Shown here: piece after piece, positions 1 to 9,548 of the stretch | How the letters are laid out: every line of letters begins with the position of its first letter | How positions within the stretch are numbered: the stretch's first letter is position 1 | From: Vandiemenella viatica | Taxonomy: Eukaryota > Arthropoda > Insecta > Orthoptera > Morabidae | Assembly: GCA_031002005.1 (NCBI GenBank) | Contig: JARYHS010009186.1 | Coordinates: forward strand, 179,950,437-180,014,436 | DNA length: 64,000 bases | Direction of reading: 5' to 3' | Notes under the pieces: generated by a model | What the model saw: the letters and a program-made list of their open reading frames with translations, nothing else | Database searches by the model: none | What the model was told of the DNA's origin: nothing | Made by a program: the position numbers and the translations under genes

Positions 1-111
1 ACGGCCGACCTTCCATCCCCCTTCCCTCCCCGTAGTAGTAGATTGGCTGAAAAGAGTCCCCTATGACTCTCCAGCAGCCCGCCTCCCAGCCTTCTGCTGG
101 GAGGAATGAAA

Positions 112-142
<31 letters not shown>
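1..142 (+). mobile_element. 3' end of a retroelement with poly(A) tail
   Basis: A GC-richer stretch runs into an uninterrupted run of about 25 A and then a short TA run. An A tail of this kind is the usual 3' end of a LINE- or SINE-mobilised copy. The left end lies outside the window, so the family cannot be named. It directly abuts the Jockey-like fragment, so one may have inserted into the other. Confidence 0.5.
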
Positions 143-146
<4 letters not shown>

Positions 147-149
147 TAT

Positions 150-803
150 ATATAAAATTACAGTGGAAGAACCATCAAGAGTATTTAGAAGTTTCTATCG
201 ACGGAACTCTCACATTTCATCAGCATATAGCAGAAAACTGCTAAACGTCCTACGTATTATCAGAAACTTATTTCGTAAACTGATAAGTCATTCAATGAAC
301 CCAAAAACAAAACTCCATCTGTACAAACCATCAGTATTACCAGTAATAACATATGGCTGTCAAATTTGGGGAACAAACCTATCGCATTTACAAAATAGGT
401 GCCTCCGTCTAATCCTAAATGCTGACAGAAGAACGAGAGTTACTGAACAGCACGAAGTATCACAATTGGAAACAATAGACAGAGTCGTAAAAAGACTAAC
501 TGATCCTTCCATCAAAGACTTGAAACACTACGCCAAACAGAAGATAGACTGCAAAACATTGGAATAACAGTTCCTAAACGATGGCACAAGTACAAAGTGC
601 CACTAACAATTATTCTTCACCGATCAATTTGAAATTACCAACACATCAAAGGAGTTTTTACAAATACCTCAGAGGAGGCCGAAATTTTCCCCTTAAGGTG
701 AAAATAGATAAAACAACAAGGAACTCTTAAAACCCTAGTTAGGGCACCAAAGGTGTCGGTGCCAGGAACATAAGAACATCAGCAAAAAAAATAAAAAAAA
801 AAA
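150..803 (+). mobile_element. Jockey-like LINE, truncated 3' end of reverse-transcriptase ORF
   Basis: Translation from about 160 to 567 resembles the region after the reverse-transcriptase domain of Jockey-type LINEs: a TYGCQIW block and then LQNRCLRLILNA, as in many insect copies. The ORF ends near 567 and a 3' UTR runs to an A-rich tail at about 784-803. The apparent N-terminal poly-lysine comes from the upstream A tract and is not a real start. No endonuclease or YADD core is present, so this is a 5'-truncated, dead copy. Family-level assignment is firm; the exact clade is not. Confidence 0.7.
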
Positions 804-1908
804 GCGTTATGAAACACAGAATGTTTATTTCTACCATAAAATTATAAGTAAGAAATTTGATGCAATGTCTAGTTACAAGTACCAGAGTACTTAATAGGCA
901 TACTTGAAATGTGATAGGAATTAATTCATAGACTGCTAAAACACAGCAAGCCTTGTCCGAGATAGCGAGTTCGGAAAAAGAAGGTTGATGACATTACAAG
1001 TCTCACACTTCAATTTCTTTAACACAGTTTCGGTTTACATGATTGTGGAACGCAGCAGGTAACATGGACGTAAAAGGCGAAAACTCCTAACAATATTGCA
1101 TTTTGCGGATGCAAAACATTATGTATCAAATTGAGAAAAGGGAATAGGGCTGAGGTAGATCAAAATTGTTTTCATTATGATATTTTTAGGGAGACACTCA
1201 TATTCCTGCAGGAAGCCTGTGCAGCAATCAATATGAATTTATTGTTTCTGAAGACACTCAAAGCATAAGACTATATGATGCAAACATGTTCACAGAAATG
1301 GTAGGTAGGAGCAACAATACTTGCAGTCTAGAACCAAGCAGAAGTGGCACGGCAAAATCGTACTTGAGTTTATAGACAACGATGATCTCTGTCTTTGTCG
1401 AGAACGAAGAGATACAATGGACTTCTAGTTTCTGCAGGAAGCAAGCGGGAAATGATTATAACCCTAGGTACAGAAGCTTCTGTATTTCCCTGCATAGCCT
1501 AGACTCTGTATGTCTTGGAAATATATGCAGTAAATGGTGTTAATATACATAAAGTACCCTGACGTCAATCGGAAGGTGTACTTCGCACTACGATTCAGAC
1601 AGAACGGTGGAAATAACAAGGAAAACCTAAAAAATGTCTGACATAGCTGTATCTTTTAATCACAGTGCAGCAGCCAAATAACGGAAGATTCTCAAATGCC
1701 AGAATCAGGCACTTGAGCAAACCGGATGTAGCACAACAAAACTGCTTGTATGTCGATTTAAAATCGTAATACTAACAGCTTAACAATTCTCTCAACGGTA
1801 TTTCATGCCGCTTTGTGCATTTTCCAAGCAGAAGAAATGACTTCCAATAGCGATAGCTGCTAACCAAGCAGAGATTTTTAGAGAAATTGTAATTTTCTTA
1901 CTGCTTAC

Positions 1909-2107
1909 CTCTGAATACTTTGGCCTGTGGGATGCAGGCACTGTCGTCACCCAGAAAGCATTTGGTGAGGGCGTCCACGTTCTCTTGTACAGCAAACAGC
2001 GCGTCGACATCTGTCTTAGCGTCGAATTCTGTAGTGTAGGCATCCTCTGGACGAGCCACCACCAAAGTGGCGCCCACGGCGAATGCGATGGTCAACAGGT
2101 GCAGCAT
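1909..2107 (-). CDS. CSP: Chemosensory protein CSP-C, exon 1 (gene runs off the left edge)
   Basis: This exon encodes the first 66 residues plus one base of an OS-D/CSP family protein, small secreted carriers of hydrophobic ligands in sensilla, hemolymph and other tissues. The product starts with a hydrophobic signal peptide (residues 1-18), then the ARPEDAYTTEFD segment typical of CSP N-termini, and the first cysteine pair CFLGDDSAC (residues 50 and 58). The exon ends in phase 1 at a consensus donor (AGAG|GTAAGC) at 1908-1909, the conserved CSP intron position. The ATG at 2105-2107 lies 44 bases downstream of a TATA box. No CSP exon 2 is present between 1 and 1908, so the CxxC half lies outside the window. 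It differs from CSP-B exon 1 at 7 of 66 residues and sits in the same duplicated block. Intact as far as visible. Confidence 0.9.
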
Positions 2108-2150
2108 CTCGGCGAATGAGGTGTGATACCTCGGGATGGCTACCGTCGGC

Positions 2151-2158
2151 CTTATATT
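2151..2158 (-). promoter_or_regulatory. TATA box of CSP-C
   Basis: On the minus strand this reads AATATAAG, 44-51 bases before the ATG. A start about 30 bases downstream would give a 5' UTR of roughly 20 bases. The same box sits at the same distance in CSP-B. Confidence 0.7.
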
Positions 2159-2232
2159 GATCTCCGAGGACCTTGGGTGGATGCGAAATGACGATGCAAC
2201 AATGAAAAGTGACTTCATAATGATTTACGATA

Positions 2233-2251
2233 CTTGTCATATAGTGACAAG
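2233..2251 (-). promoter_or_regulatory. Conserved upstream palindrome of CSP-C
   Basis: Seven-base arms CTTGTCA and TGACAAG are separated by five bases (TATAG). The site lies about 126 bases upstream of the ATG. Counterparts occur upstream of the other two CSP genes at 13300-13318 and 36158-36176. The two-fold symmetry suggests a dimeric factor site. The factor is unknown; TGACA is also a TALE-homeodomain core, which is only a suggestion. Confidence 0.55.
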
Positions 2252-3703
2252 CATCTTCTAAAGCCGTCCTCTCCTTGAACTCTGATAATATTAAGGGCGA
2301 GATATATCTATTAGATTAATTCGCACCTGAAGTGGACTTAGCGCTTAGCTCAAAGCTTGGTTGTCAACTACGATTATCATCAAAACTCCAGAATGAACTA
2401 TTATTTGTTTTTAGATAGGAAAATAAATGTCGTTGCTACTTCTTACATAAATCTCTAATTAGCTCTGTACGCGATAGTATATATATGAATGTATGTCCAT
2501 GTGGCCTAATCCTAGTTTTTTACTTGAATTTGCTTTGGATATGACAACTAGGGTGTTTAAGCCAAGAGGGAACCAATAGCCGATGAATCTCATATGATCA
2601 AACACACCTCTTAAAAACTCCTTTATCCACTGGACTTTGAACCAGGGACCGGACCACCGAGTTTTTGCAAGTAAGCACCTTCACAACTAAGACTTTAAGT
2701 AGTTTTCATTCAATTTGTTTAGAATTCATTTTCTTTTTCTTGGGAGGATACACTTATAGTTTCGAATCTGAAACATACTTCTGTACTGCATTTATGTAGG
2801 CCTATTTACTATCTACCTTTTCTTCTCTTGCATCTACTGTTTAGATTTAATAACACTTTATTATATCCAGCAGTACAAAATCGTCTAGTTGTGAAGACGA
2901 TTTGATCTTCAGTATGTTCCTCTTCCGTCTGTATTATTACTTTCGAACATCAAAGATGTATCGATCATATTAAATATGTCATACTGCAATAGCTTCATAA
3001 ACAACCTGAAATTCAAGTCTTTAAATTGAATAGATATGCTAAACACATTGTTCTTGTAAACAAAGTTTCCACAGTTGCCAATTCAAATGTTACAGTGGTA
3101 TGTTTGAGTATCCGACGTATTCCGACTTACGTTGAGATATCATCAACGATCGAAATTTGTACTTTTACACCTCGCAACATCTATGCAAGATGTAAAATTT
3201 CGGACGCTAATGAAAGACCGACGAATCGTTAATTTGTCTACATGTTTGTATGTTCAATTTAAACAGTAAAAATAAATTTAAGATGCGATGTTAATGATGA
3301 ATATTTGTCATTCATCACAAAATATGCTTGAATTCTAGATAAATAGTCTAGTTTTTGAAATTTGGTCAATGGATTTAGCAGTGTTAATTTTATATTCTTA
3401 AATAGTTAAATGTTATTACGTAGTAAACGCATCACTTTAAAATTTTCAACTTATTTTTGTGGCGTTTAAAATCCGAACCCTGTATAAAAACACTGACTCA
3501 ATCTTTGATCTCTGGTGGAATCAGGAAAAATTTTTTGCGCCTGATAAAAATCCTTGCTTCAGATTCCCTGCTGGCCATTGTGCATCTAGTCTCCTAGGTT
3601 GTTTTAAGTATGAGTCGGTGTCTGTATTCCGCTTACTGTAATAGATGTTAGCTCACCATAACTGGAGGTTCCAACCGAGTCATTTACATTATCTTATATC
3701 TTT

Positions 3704-5434
3704 AAACGAGCAATTCTTGTATATATATATATATATATTTCGGATCTCGGAAACGGCTGTGATGATTTGGATGAAATTTGGTATTTAGATAACGTTTTGA
3801 CTTTTAAGATTACCTAAATAGTTGTCTTCCCTACAAAAAAGCGAGTTTACAAAATACGAACAATTTTGTCACTCCGTATATCGAAAACGGCACTAGCGCC
3901 ATCTCGTAGACAATTCAGGTACCAGAAAGCCTACAAATTGATTTTCTTTGATTTCAAAGAATAATTAAACGAACAGTTCTTGTATACTGGCTGACCCGTG
4001 GAAATATTAACACTGCAAGTTTAATTGTAAAACATTTAAAAAGGAAGATAATTAAAAATTTATCAATGGTTTTATCAGAAACTTCTTTATAAAGTAATCA
4101 TCGTTTACTTTTTGACCGTAAAAAGTGGTTGTTAGTTAGTCATTAAATACTACCTCCTTAATTATAAAACATCTTTCTATTTCTGTTCAATGTACAAGAT
4201 TTCGAGTAGAGTTTGATAATAAAGTAAAAAGCCGCGTGCGAGTGCACATACGAAAAAAAGGGTTCTGATAAATAGAATCTTGCCTTTTGAATCGTCTGAC
4301 CTTGTGCTTTATTAATGTTTATAACGAAGGTTACTTCTTATGGGAATTGTTTTATTAGCATTTTACAATGCTGATCAGAAGATGTGAGATTACTGCCATG
4401 TATGAGCATAGTTTTATCAGAGTGAATAAATTTAGCACAGATGATGTTCTATTAACGTCACAACCCGATGATGAATTCTTATAGAACTCGATGAAACATA
4501 TCGAAAATAAAGAATAAATGTTCTTGGTTTTCGAGATATAGCATGTCAAAAATCATTTATAGGTATAGTTCCTTGTGCTTTTGGCGACGTTTCTTCTGGT
4601 CCAGGCTGTATTTCAACCTAACAACAACCACTAGGTACAAAATAAAACATTGAAATTACATTTCCACCATATAGACATGGTCATTTTGGTGGATTTTTTT
4701 TCTGGTCCAGGCTGGAGCTAATCCTAACCTCTTCACTTTTGAGATATAATATCCCGAGAACTAAGTGAGATATCAGAAAAATTCCTTTTTTCCGATTTGT
4801 CTCGACGAGTTTAATACGAATTCACCATCAAACTTGGCTATGACGAAATATGTCTTCTGGTTCAGGTCGCATTTCAACCAACCGCGTAAATTTTGAGATA
4901 CGATATCTCGACAACTAAGCGAGATATATATAAAAAAATATTTTTTACTTTCAATTTTTGTCGTCGAGTTACATAAGAATCCATCATCAAGGGTTATCGT
5001 AGAATCCTCTGAAATACCACAAATCTCGCACCATTAATTAATAGGGCCTATCAAACTGGCATTAAGATTTCTATTTTACATAATAATAGCATTTTTTTTA
5101 AAGTAATATGTGAGGCGGTCTCGCAAATGGATCTTGCGATTTGGATGAAATTTCACATGTAGATAACGTTTTGCTTTTCAAGTTTTTAACACGATTTTTT
5201 TTAAAAAAAAGAAAGGAGCACATTTGTATTTGTTTTCTCGAAAACGGCTCTAACCTCATTACGTAGAAGTTTCAGTACGCCTACTGATGTTAGTTAAGCT
5301 TCTCTTTGGTGAACTGTGCACCTCAAAACGCCTAGGAAGCCTTCAAGCCTTTTACTTTAATCAAACTTTACTCGAAATCTTGGATATTGAACAGAAATCG
5401 AAAGATACCGAGCGTAGATCGGTCACCCAGGTAC
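3704..5434. mobile_element. 1.73 kb insertion with 9-bp target-site duplication, composite repeat DNA
   Basis: The sequence TATATCTTT occurs at 3695-3703 and again at 5435-5443, and duplication copy 2 has a single related site near 37950 with nothing between. The insert starts with a (TA)n run followed by a segment also seen near 5137 (GATTTGGATGAAATTT). It ends with a small hairpin (ACCGAGC...GATCGGT) followed by CACCCAGGTAC. It contains several copies of the GATATCTC modular repeat. No long ORF is present and the superfamily is not clear. It may be several elements nested in one another. Confidence 0.6.
4422..5000. repeat. Modular GATATCTC/GGTCCAGG repeat cluster 1
   Basis: Units contain an imperfect hairpin around GATATCTC and GAGATATC, then a TTCGATTTGTCTCG-like block, then a CATCATCAAA block. 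They are joined by a linker containing GGTCCAGGCTG and CAACCTAAC. Here one unit is in minus orientation (about 4422-4550) and two are in plus (about 4745-4850 and 4900-5000). The same units recur at 58490-59270 and 63305-64000. No coding potential is seen. Confidence 0.6.
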
Positions 5435-5794
5435 TATATCTTTTAACTACAAATTTACGGTTTACCTTTTCGTTTTCTACATCAAATTGCTGAAAAGTTA
5501 ACAGTTTATCTAAAATCTAGCTGTAACATCTATCTAACACTGATTTGTAAAAATACTTATTTCGATGACGGCAATTAATACGAAGTGTATAAGGTTTGGT
5601 ATATGAATTAAATTACTTCTCTTGTCCTTCTTAATCGTTTTTTTGCTTCTCTTCAATTATTCCGTAATGGACTGGCTGTCGAAGTTGGCAGCTTATACCA
5701 AACTTATGATTATACTTTTACTAGCCACAAAGCCCGTCAAAAATAACGGGTTTAACGGCTGTTCAGGCAATTGATTTCTTTTTAGTTGCTTACA

Positions 5795-6832
5795 TAAATA
5801 GAATTGTTATAAAATAAAGCTCAATGTTCTGTAATTTCTAATCCCTTGTGATGTAGCAGAAAGTTTCAGTTGTCAGTTTGGTCCAGGTTGCGTTTCGGCC
5901 TAACCACAATCTTCGCCAATATAGCCAGTGGAAAATGAAAGCATCATTCACACGCGAATTAATGCATTCCCTGTATATCATGTCAATGTTATAATGGCTC
6001 GATACTGATCATGCAATACAAACTTAATCCAAAATCTTCACAGTTTCTTACATCTTTCTTATTGTTTATGATGAAGATCAATGTTTAAACGCCTGACACA
6101 GTTTACAACCGGCTGGAATAATGACCCCATTAAAAATCTTAACAATTAACGTTATGTCACTTAGTATTATTTTTAATTGTGGTTTAGGTTGCATAGTTCG
6201 CGAACAATTTGGAACTACTATCATTCAAACCAAGAAATTATTTGGATAAAAAAAAAAGTAGATAATTAACATGCTGTTCTAGCATTACATTTCTTAGCAA
6301 TGACTAAAATATATAGAATTGTAATAAAATAAAGCTCAATGCAATTCATATTGAATTGCCCTATAACAAAAGGTTTTCGTTGCTATCCTGGTCCGGGTTG
6401 CATTTCAACCTAATTGCGTACTAAACTTCTGCCAGAAAAATAATTATTCAATTACACACATATTAATATATGTACTATATCGCATTTTAGTGGTAATAAC
6501 GCATCGCGATATAAACTAAATCAAATTCTTTACTTTTTATTCTAACTTCCTAAAAGCAAGTCATAATTAATATGCCGTTCTAGCATTACTTTTTTTACTA
6601 ATTACTTAAATAAATTGAATTTTTATAAAATAAAGCTCAATGCAATTCATATTGAATTGCCCTGTAACAAAAAGGTTTTCGTTGCTATCCTGGTCCGGGT
6701 TGCATTTCAACCTAATTGCGTACTAAACTTGCTGCCAGAGAAATTATTATTCAATTACACACATATTAATATATGTACTATATCGCATTTTAGTGGTAAT
6801 AACGCATCGCGATATAAACTAAATCAAAAATC
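5795..6832 (+). repeat. Tandem repeat of about 300-bp period
   Basis: Two near-identical copies of about 220 bases (about 6318-6535 and 6620-6830) both run from AAATAAAGCTCAATGC to GATATAAACTAAATCAAA. A diverged third copy starts near 5812. Each copy carries the GGTCCNGGTTGC and TTTCAACCTAA linker seen in the modular repeat family elsewhere. The 84-residue reading frame in the second copy is also partly present in the first and looks like repeat DNA rather than a gene. Confidence 0.75.
5911..6317. other. AT-rich spacer, nothing recognised
   Basis: AT-rich sequence between the diverged first and the second copy of the tandem repeat. It has no ORF or RNA gene that I can support. Confidence 0.4.
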
Positions 6833-7437
6833 ATTATGGGTTATTCCATCTTCCTTTTTATATTCGTGATTCAGATAGATACAAACACCTTTGAATGGTG
6901 GACACAGTTACATGCGGCTGAAATATGGCATCAGTAAAAGCAAAGAAAATTAAAAATTATTATTAATAACTTACGTCATTCCACAAAGTAATGATGTAAG
7001 TAACAGAACATTCAAGAAAACAAATAAATTATTTTTAAAAAAATTAATTACTTATGCCATCTGCTGTCAAGTCTAATGCCAGTTCTAATAACAATCTATC
7101 AAAATTGCCGCTAACATTGAGAAAATTAAAGATTTTATCTTTCATATCTGTGGTCAAAGATTTTAACGGATACTTTGGCATAAAATCAGTCTATCTATAT
7201 ATATAAAGATGAATGTATGCTTGTTTGTTTGTTCTACATACAAATTCACAGTTTTCATTCAATCTCGATGAAACTTTGCACACTTATCCTTTGTAACAGG
7301 GAGAAAAATACTGTCTATATTTAGTTGAAAAATTAACTGTATAAATAATACATGTTGTCTCATAAGTTCGAAAAATTACTGAACAGCGAGAGACAGACGC
7401 GTTGGATATGGAGGTCTCTGTACCGTTTTTCTGCGTA

Positions 7438-7519
7438 GCGGTGGGGTAGCTGAGTGGTTAAATCGCTTGCTTACTAACGTTTGGGTTGTGGTCTCTGGTT
7501 CAAATCCCCGTGGAGGCTA
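7438..7519 (+). repeat. tRNA-like head with A and B boxes, first copy in Helitron
   Basis: The segment has TAGCTGAGTGG as an A-box-like motif and GGTTCAAATCC as a B-box, spaced as in a tRNA. The acceptor ends do not pair and the copy is embedded in a repeat, so it is a captured SINE-type promoter rather than a working tRNA gene. A second copy with more substitutions lies at 8012-8091. Confidence 0.5.
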
Positions 7520-8011
7520 AGACATTTAAAAATTGTTTATGATCGTAAGAGTCACGCCTGGGCCGTCGGTTATTCGGATTGAATGTTGAACTGTATACAG
7601 GTATATCACAAAGTTACGGGTACAATGCGCGGCAAATCGTAGGTATTCTTGCAATGCTGTAGGTATACACTTTTTACGTTGTATTGATCCCTCAGGGGTG
7701 ATTCGCAGTCAGTGTGCTTGTGATCTGCAGAAATCTTTATATATAAAGATGTATGTATACATGTTTGCTTGTTTGTTTATTTGTTTTATTGTTGGTTTGT
7801 TTGTTACTCATACAAATCCACAGTTTTCATCCGATCTCAATGAAACTTTGCACACTTATCCTTTGAAACAAGGAGAAAAATACTGTCTACATTTGGTTTA
7901 AAAATTATCTGTATTAATAATACATGTTGTCTAATAATTTCGAAATATTACTGAAAAGCGATAGACAGACGCGTTGGATATGAAGCTCTCTGTTCTGATT
8001 TTACTGTATAG

Positions 8012-8091
8012 TGGTCAGGTAGCTCACTGGTTTAAGCGCTTGCTTACTAATATTTGGGTCGTGGTCTCCGTTTCAAATCTCCGTGGAGGCT
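8012..8091 (+). repeat. tRNA-like head, second (decayed) copy in Helitron
   Basis: This is the tandem counterpart of the tRNA-like segment near 7438. The B-box has decayed (TTTCAAATCTC), so it is unlikely to be transcribed by RNA polymerase III. Confidence 0.45.
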
Positions 8092-9344
8092 AAAAATTTT
8101 TAAAATTGCTTTTGATCTTAAGAGTCACGCCTGGGCCGTCGGTTATTCGGATTGAATGTTAAACTGCAGATATCACAAAGTTAGGGGTGCAATGCGAGGC
8201 AAATCGTAGGTAGTCTTGCAATGCTGTAGGTGTACACTTTTTTACGTTATATTGATCCCTCAGGGGCGATTCGCAGTCAGTGTGCGTGTGATCTGCAGTA
8301 ATAATACCAATAATTCGGAAGTAGGTCTCTGTCTTTTGTTACGTTTTGATGACTAAATGCCTATACCGATATTGACGGAATTTGACAAGGAATCTGTAGG
8401 GAGGGCACAGGACAATTTTTTTTCGGTATGATTAACAGTTTTAATCACGAAATTTTGAGAACTTATCGAATGGTGACAGAGTGACGTATGTGTGTGTTAG
8501 TCTGTAATGTTACGTCGCTTGCTCAAGCTATGCTTCTCGCGCTTTATGTTAGTGTATAATTTGTTAGTAACTTTCGATTAGAGATAAAACAAATTATTTA
8601 GTATAGATATCGATTTTCTCTGTCCTATTACTTTGTGTCTGCTTAAATGTTTCTGGCACCAGTTTATTTTTCCTTTTTTTCGACATGCCTTGCGGGCGTA
8701 AACTGGCCTAAGTTGTAGCCCTAGCAGAAATCGAGGAGCTAAAGTTATTAGAACCCAAGAATCGGATGCTCATGCTGAAGAAAGAAGAAAAGACCAAGCT
8801 GAAATAAAGCTGCTCTTAGTTAACAACCCCCCCCCCCCCAATCCCCTCACCTTCGTTTGTTTTTCTGTTTTTAAATATGTTGGAAATTGATTCTCTTCAA
8901 GAGACAGGTTCGACGGTAGAATGATATCGTGATGGATGTCCGGTCATATTATGCCGACTAGGTGTTGTTTGGGACCAATCCTTCGTTACCAACAACTTTC
9001 TTTATTCAATTCTGGAAAAGAAATTCTCCATCCACGCGTACGAAGTCGCGGGTATCTGCTAGTTATTAAATAAATGTAAACAACTAATACTTATTATGTC
9101 GATTTGAATGTAATACTTACTTTTATTTCAGTGTTATGTGAGTTCATTTATCCGCGGATGCTTAGAAATGCTACTAAATAAACTTCATAACCAAAGAAAA
9201 TGGTGTAAAGCTTGACGTAATAGTGCAACGTCATTGATTGACGACATGCCGTGACAGGTGACGTCGTACATGATACTTGCTTATTATATGAATAGAGTAG
9301 TATAGACTCTGACTTCTTTGTTGTTTTGTTTTTTGCTTACAGCT

Positions 9345-9548
9345 CTACGGCGCGTTGACGTCGAAGTAATTATAGGCGGTTAAGAAACAGGGGCAAGGAA
9401 AAGAAGGAATTCTGTCATGGCCTTTTTGAAGGAACAGTTCCGGCATTCCCCTGGAGTGATTTCGCGAAACAATGTAAACCCGAAATCTGGTCGTCCGGAC
9501 GGGGATTCGAATACGCGTCCTGCCGAATGCGAGACGTGAGTGCTACTG
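9345..9548 (-). mobile_element. tRNA-derived SINE (family 1), degenerate
   Basis: Read on the minus strand it has the shared family layout: CTCGCATTCGG, a B-box-like TATTCGAATCC, CCCCGTCCGG, the CACTCCAGG...ATGCCGG body, CTTCAAAAAGGCCATG, then the CGACGTC...CGTAGAGC 3' part. It is the most diverged of the family 1 copies here. The A-box end is damaged. Confidence 0.75.

Larger units (their letters stand above)
817..5715. repeat. Segmental duplication, copy 1 (contains CSP-C exon 1)
   Basis: This block aligns along its length with 34119-38283. Shared stretches are visible at 842-1170 with 34150-34500, at 1500-1750 with 34790-35660, across the CSP exon, at 2330-3700 with 36480-37950 and at 5470-5715 with 38030-38283. 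It covers CSP intron, exon 1, promoter and about 3.5 kb of upstream DNA. Differences from copy 2 are point changes plus discrete indels: a 1.7 kb insertion here (3704-5434), and in copy 2 a hAT-type element (34996-35631) and about 210 extra bases near 36206-36418. The left boundary coincides with the LINE tail at 803, so the true duplication may extend beyond the window. Confidence 0.85.
7194..9062 (+). mobile_element. Non-autonomous Helitron with duplicated 5' end
   Basis: The 5' end begins TCTATATATATAAAGATG after an A (7193). The 3' end has a GC-rich hairpin segment (ACGCG...CGCG) followed by GGTATCTGCTAG before a T (9063). TC start, 3' hairpin, CTRR end and insertion between A and T are the Helitron hallmarks. 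No Rep/helicase ORF is present, so transposition would need enzymes in trans. A second 5' start (TCTTTATATATAAAGA) lies at 7734, so the first roughly 540 bases are present twice in tandem. A poly(C) tract is at 8827-8839. Confidence 0.75.

Noticed and set aside
106..567. 153-codon frame beginning with poly-lysine as a gene
   Set aside because: The start lies in an A tail; the rest is a Jockey-type LINE fragment.
7438..7519. Functional tRNA gene
   Set aside because: A/B-box motifs are present but acceptor arms do not pair and the segment is inside a repeated Helitron module.
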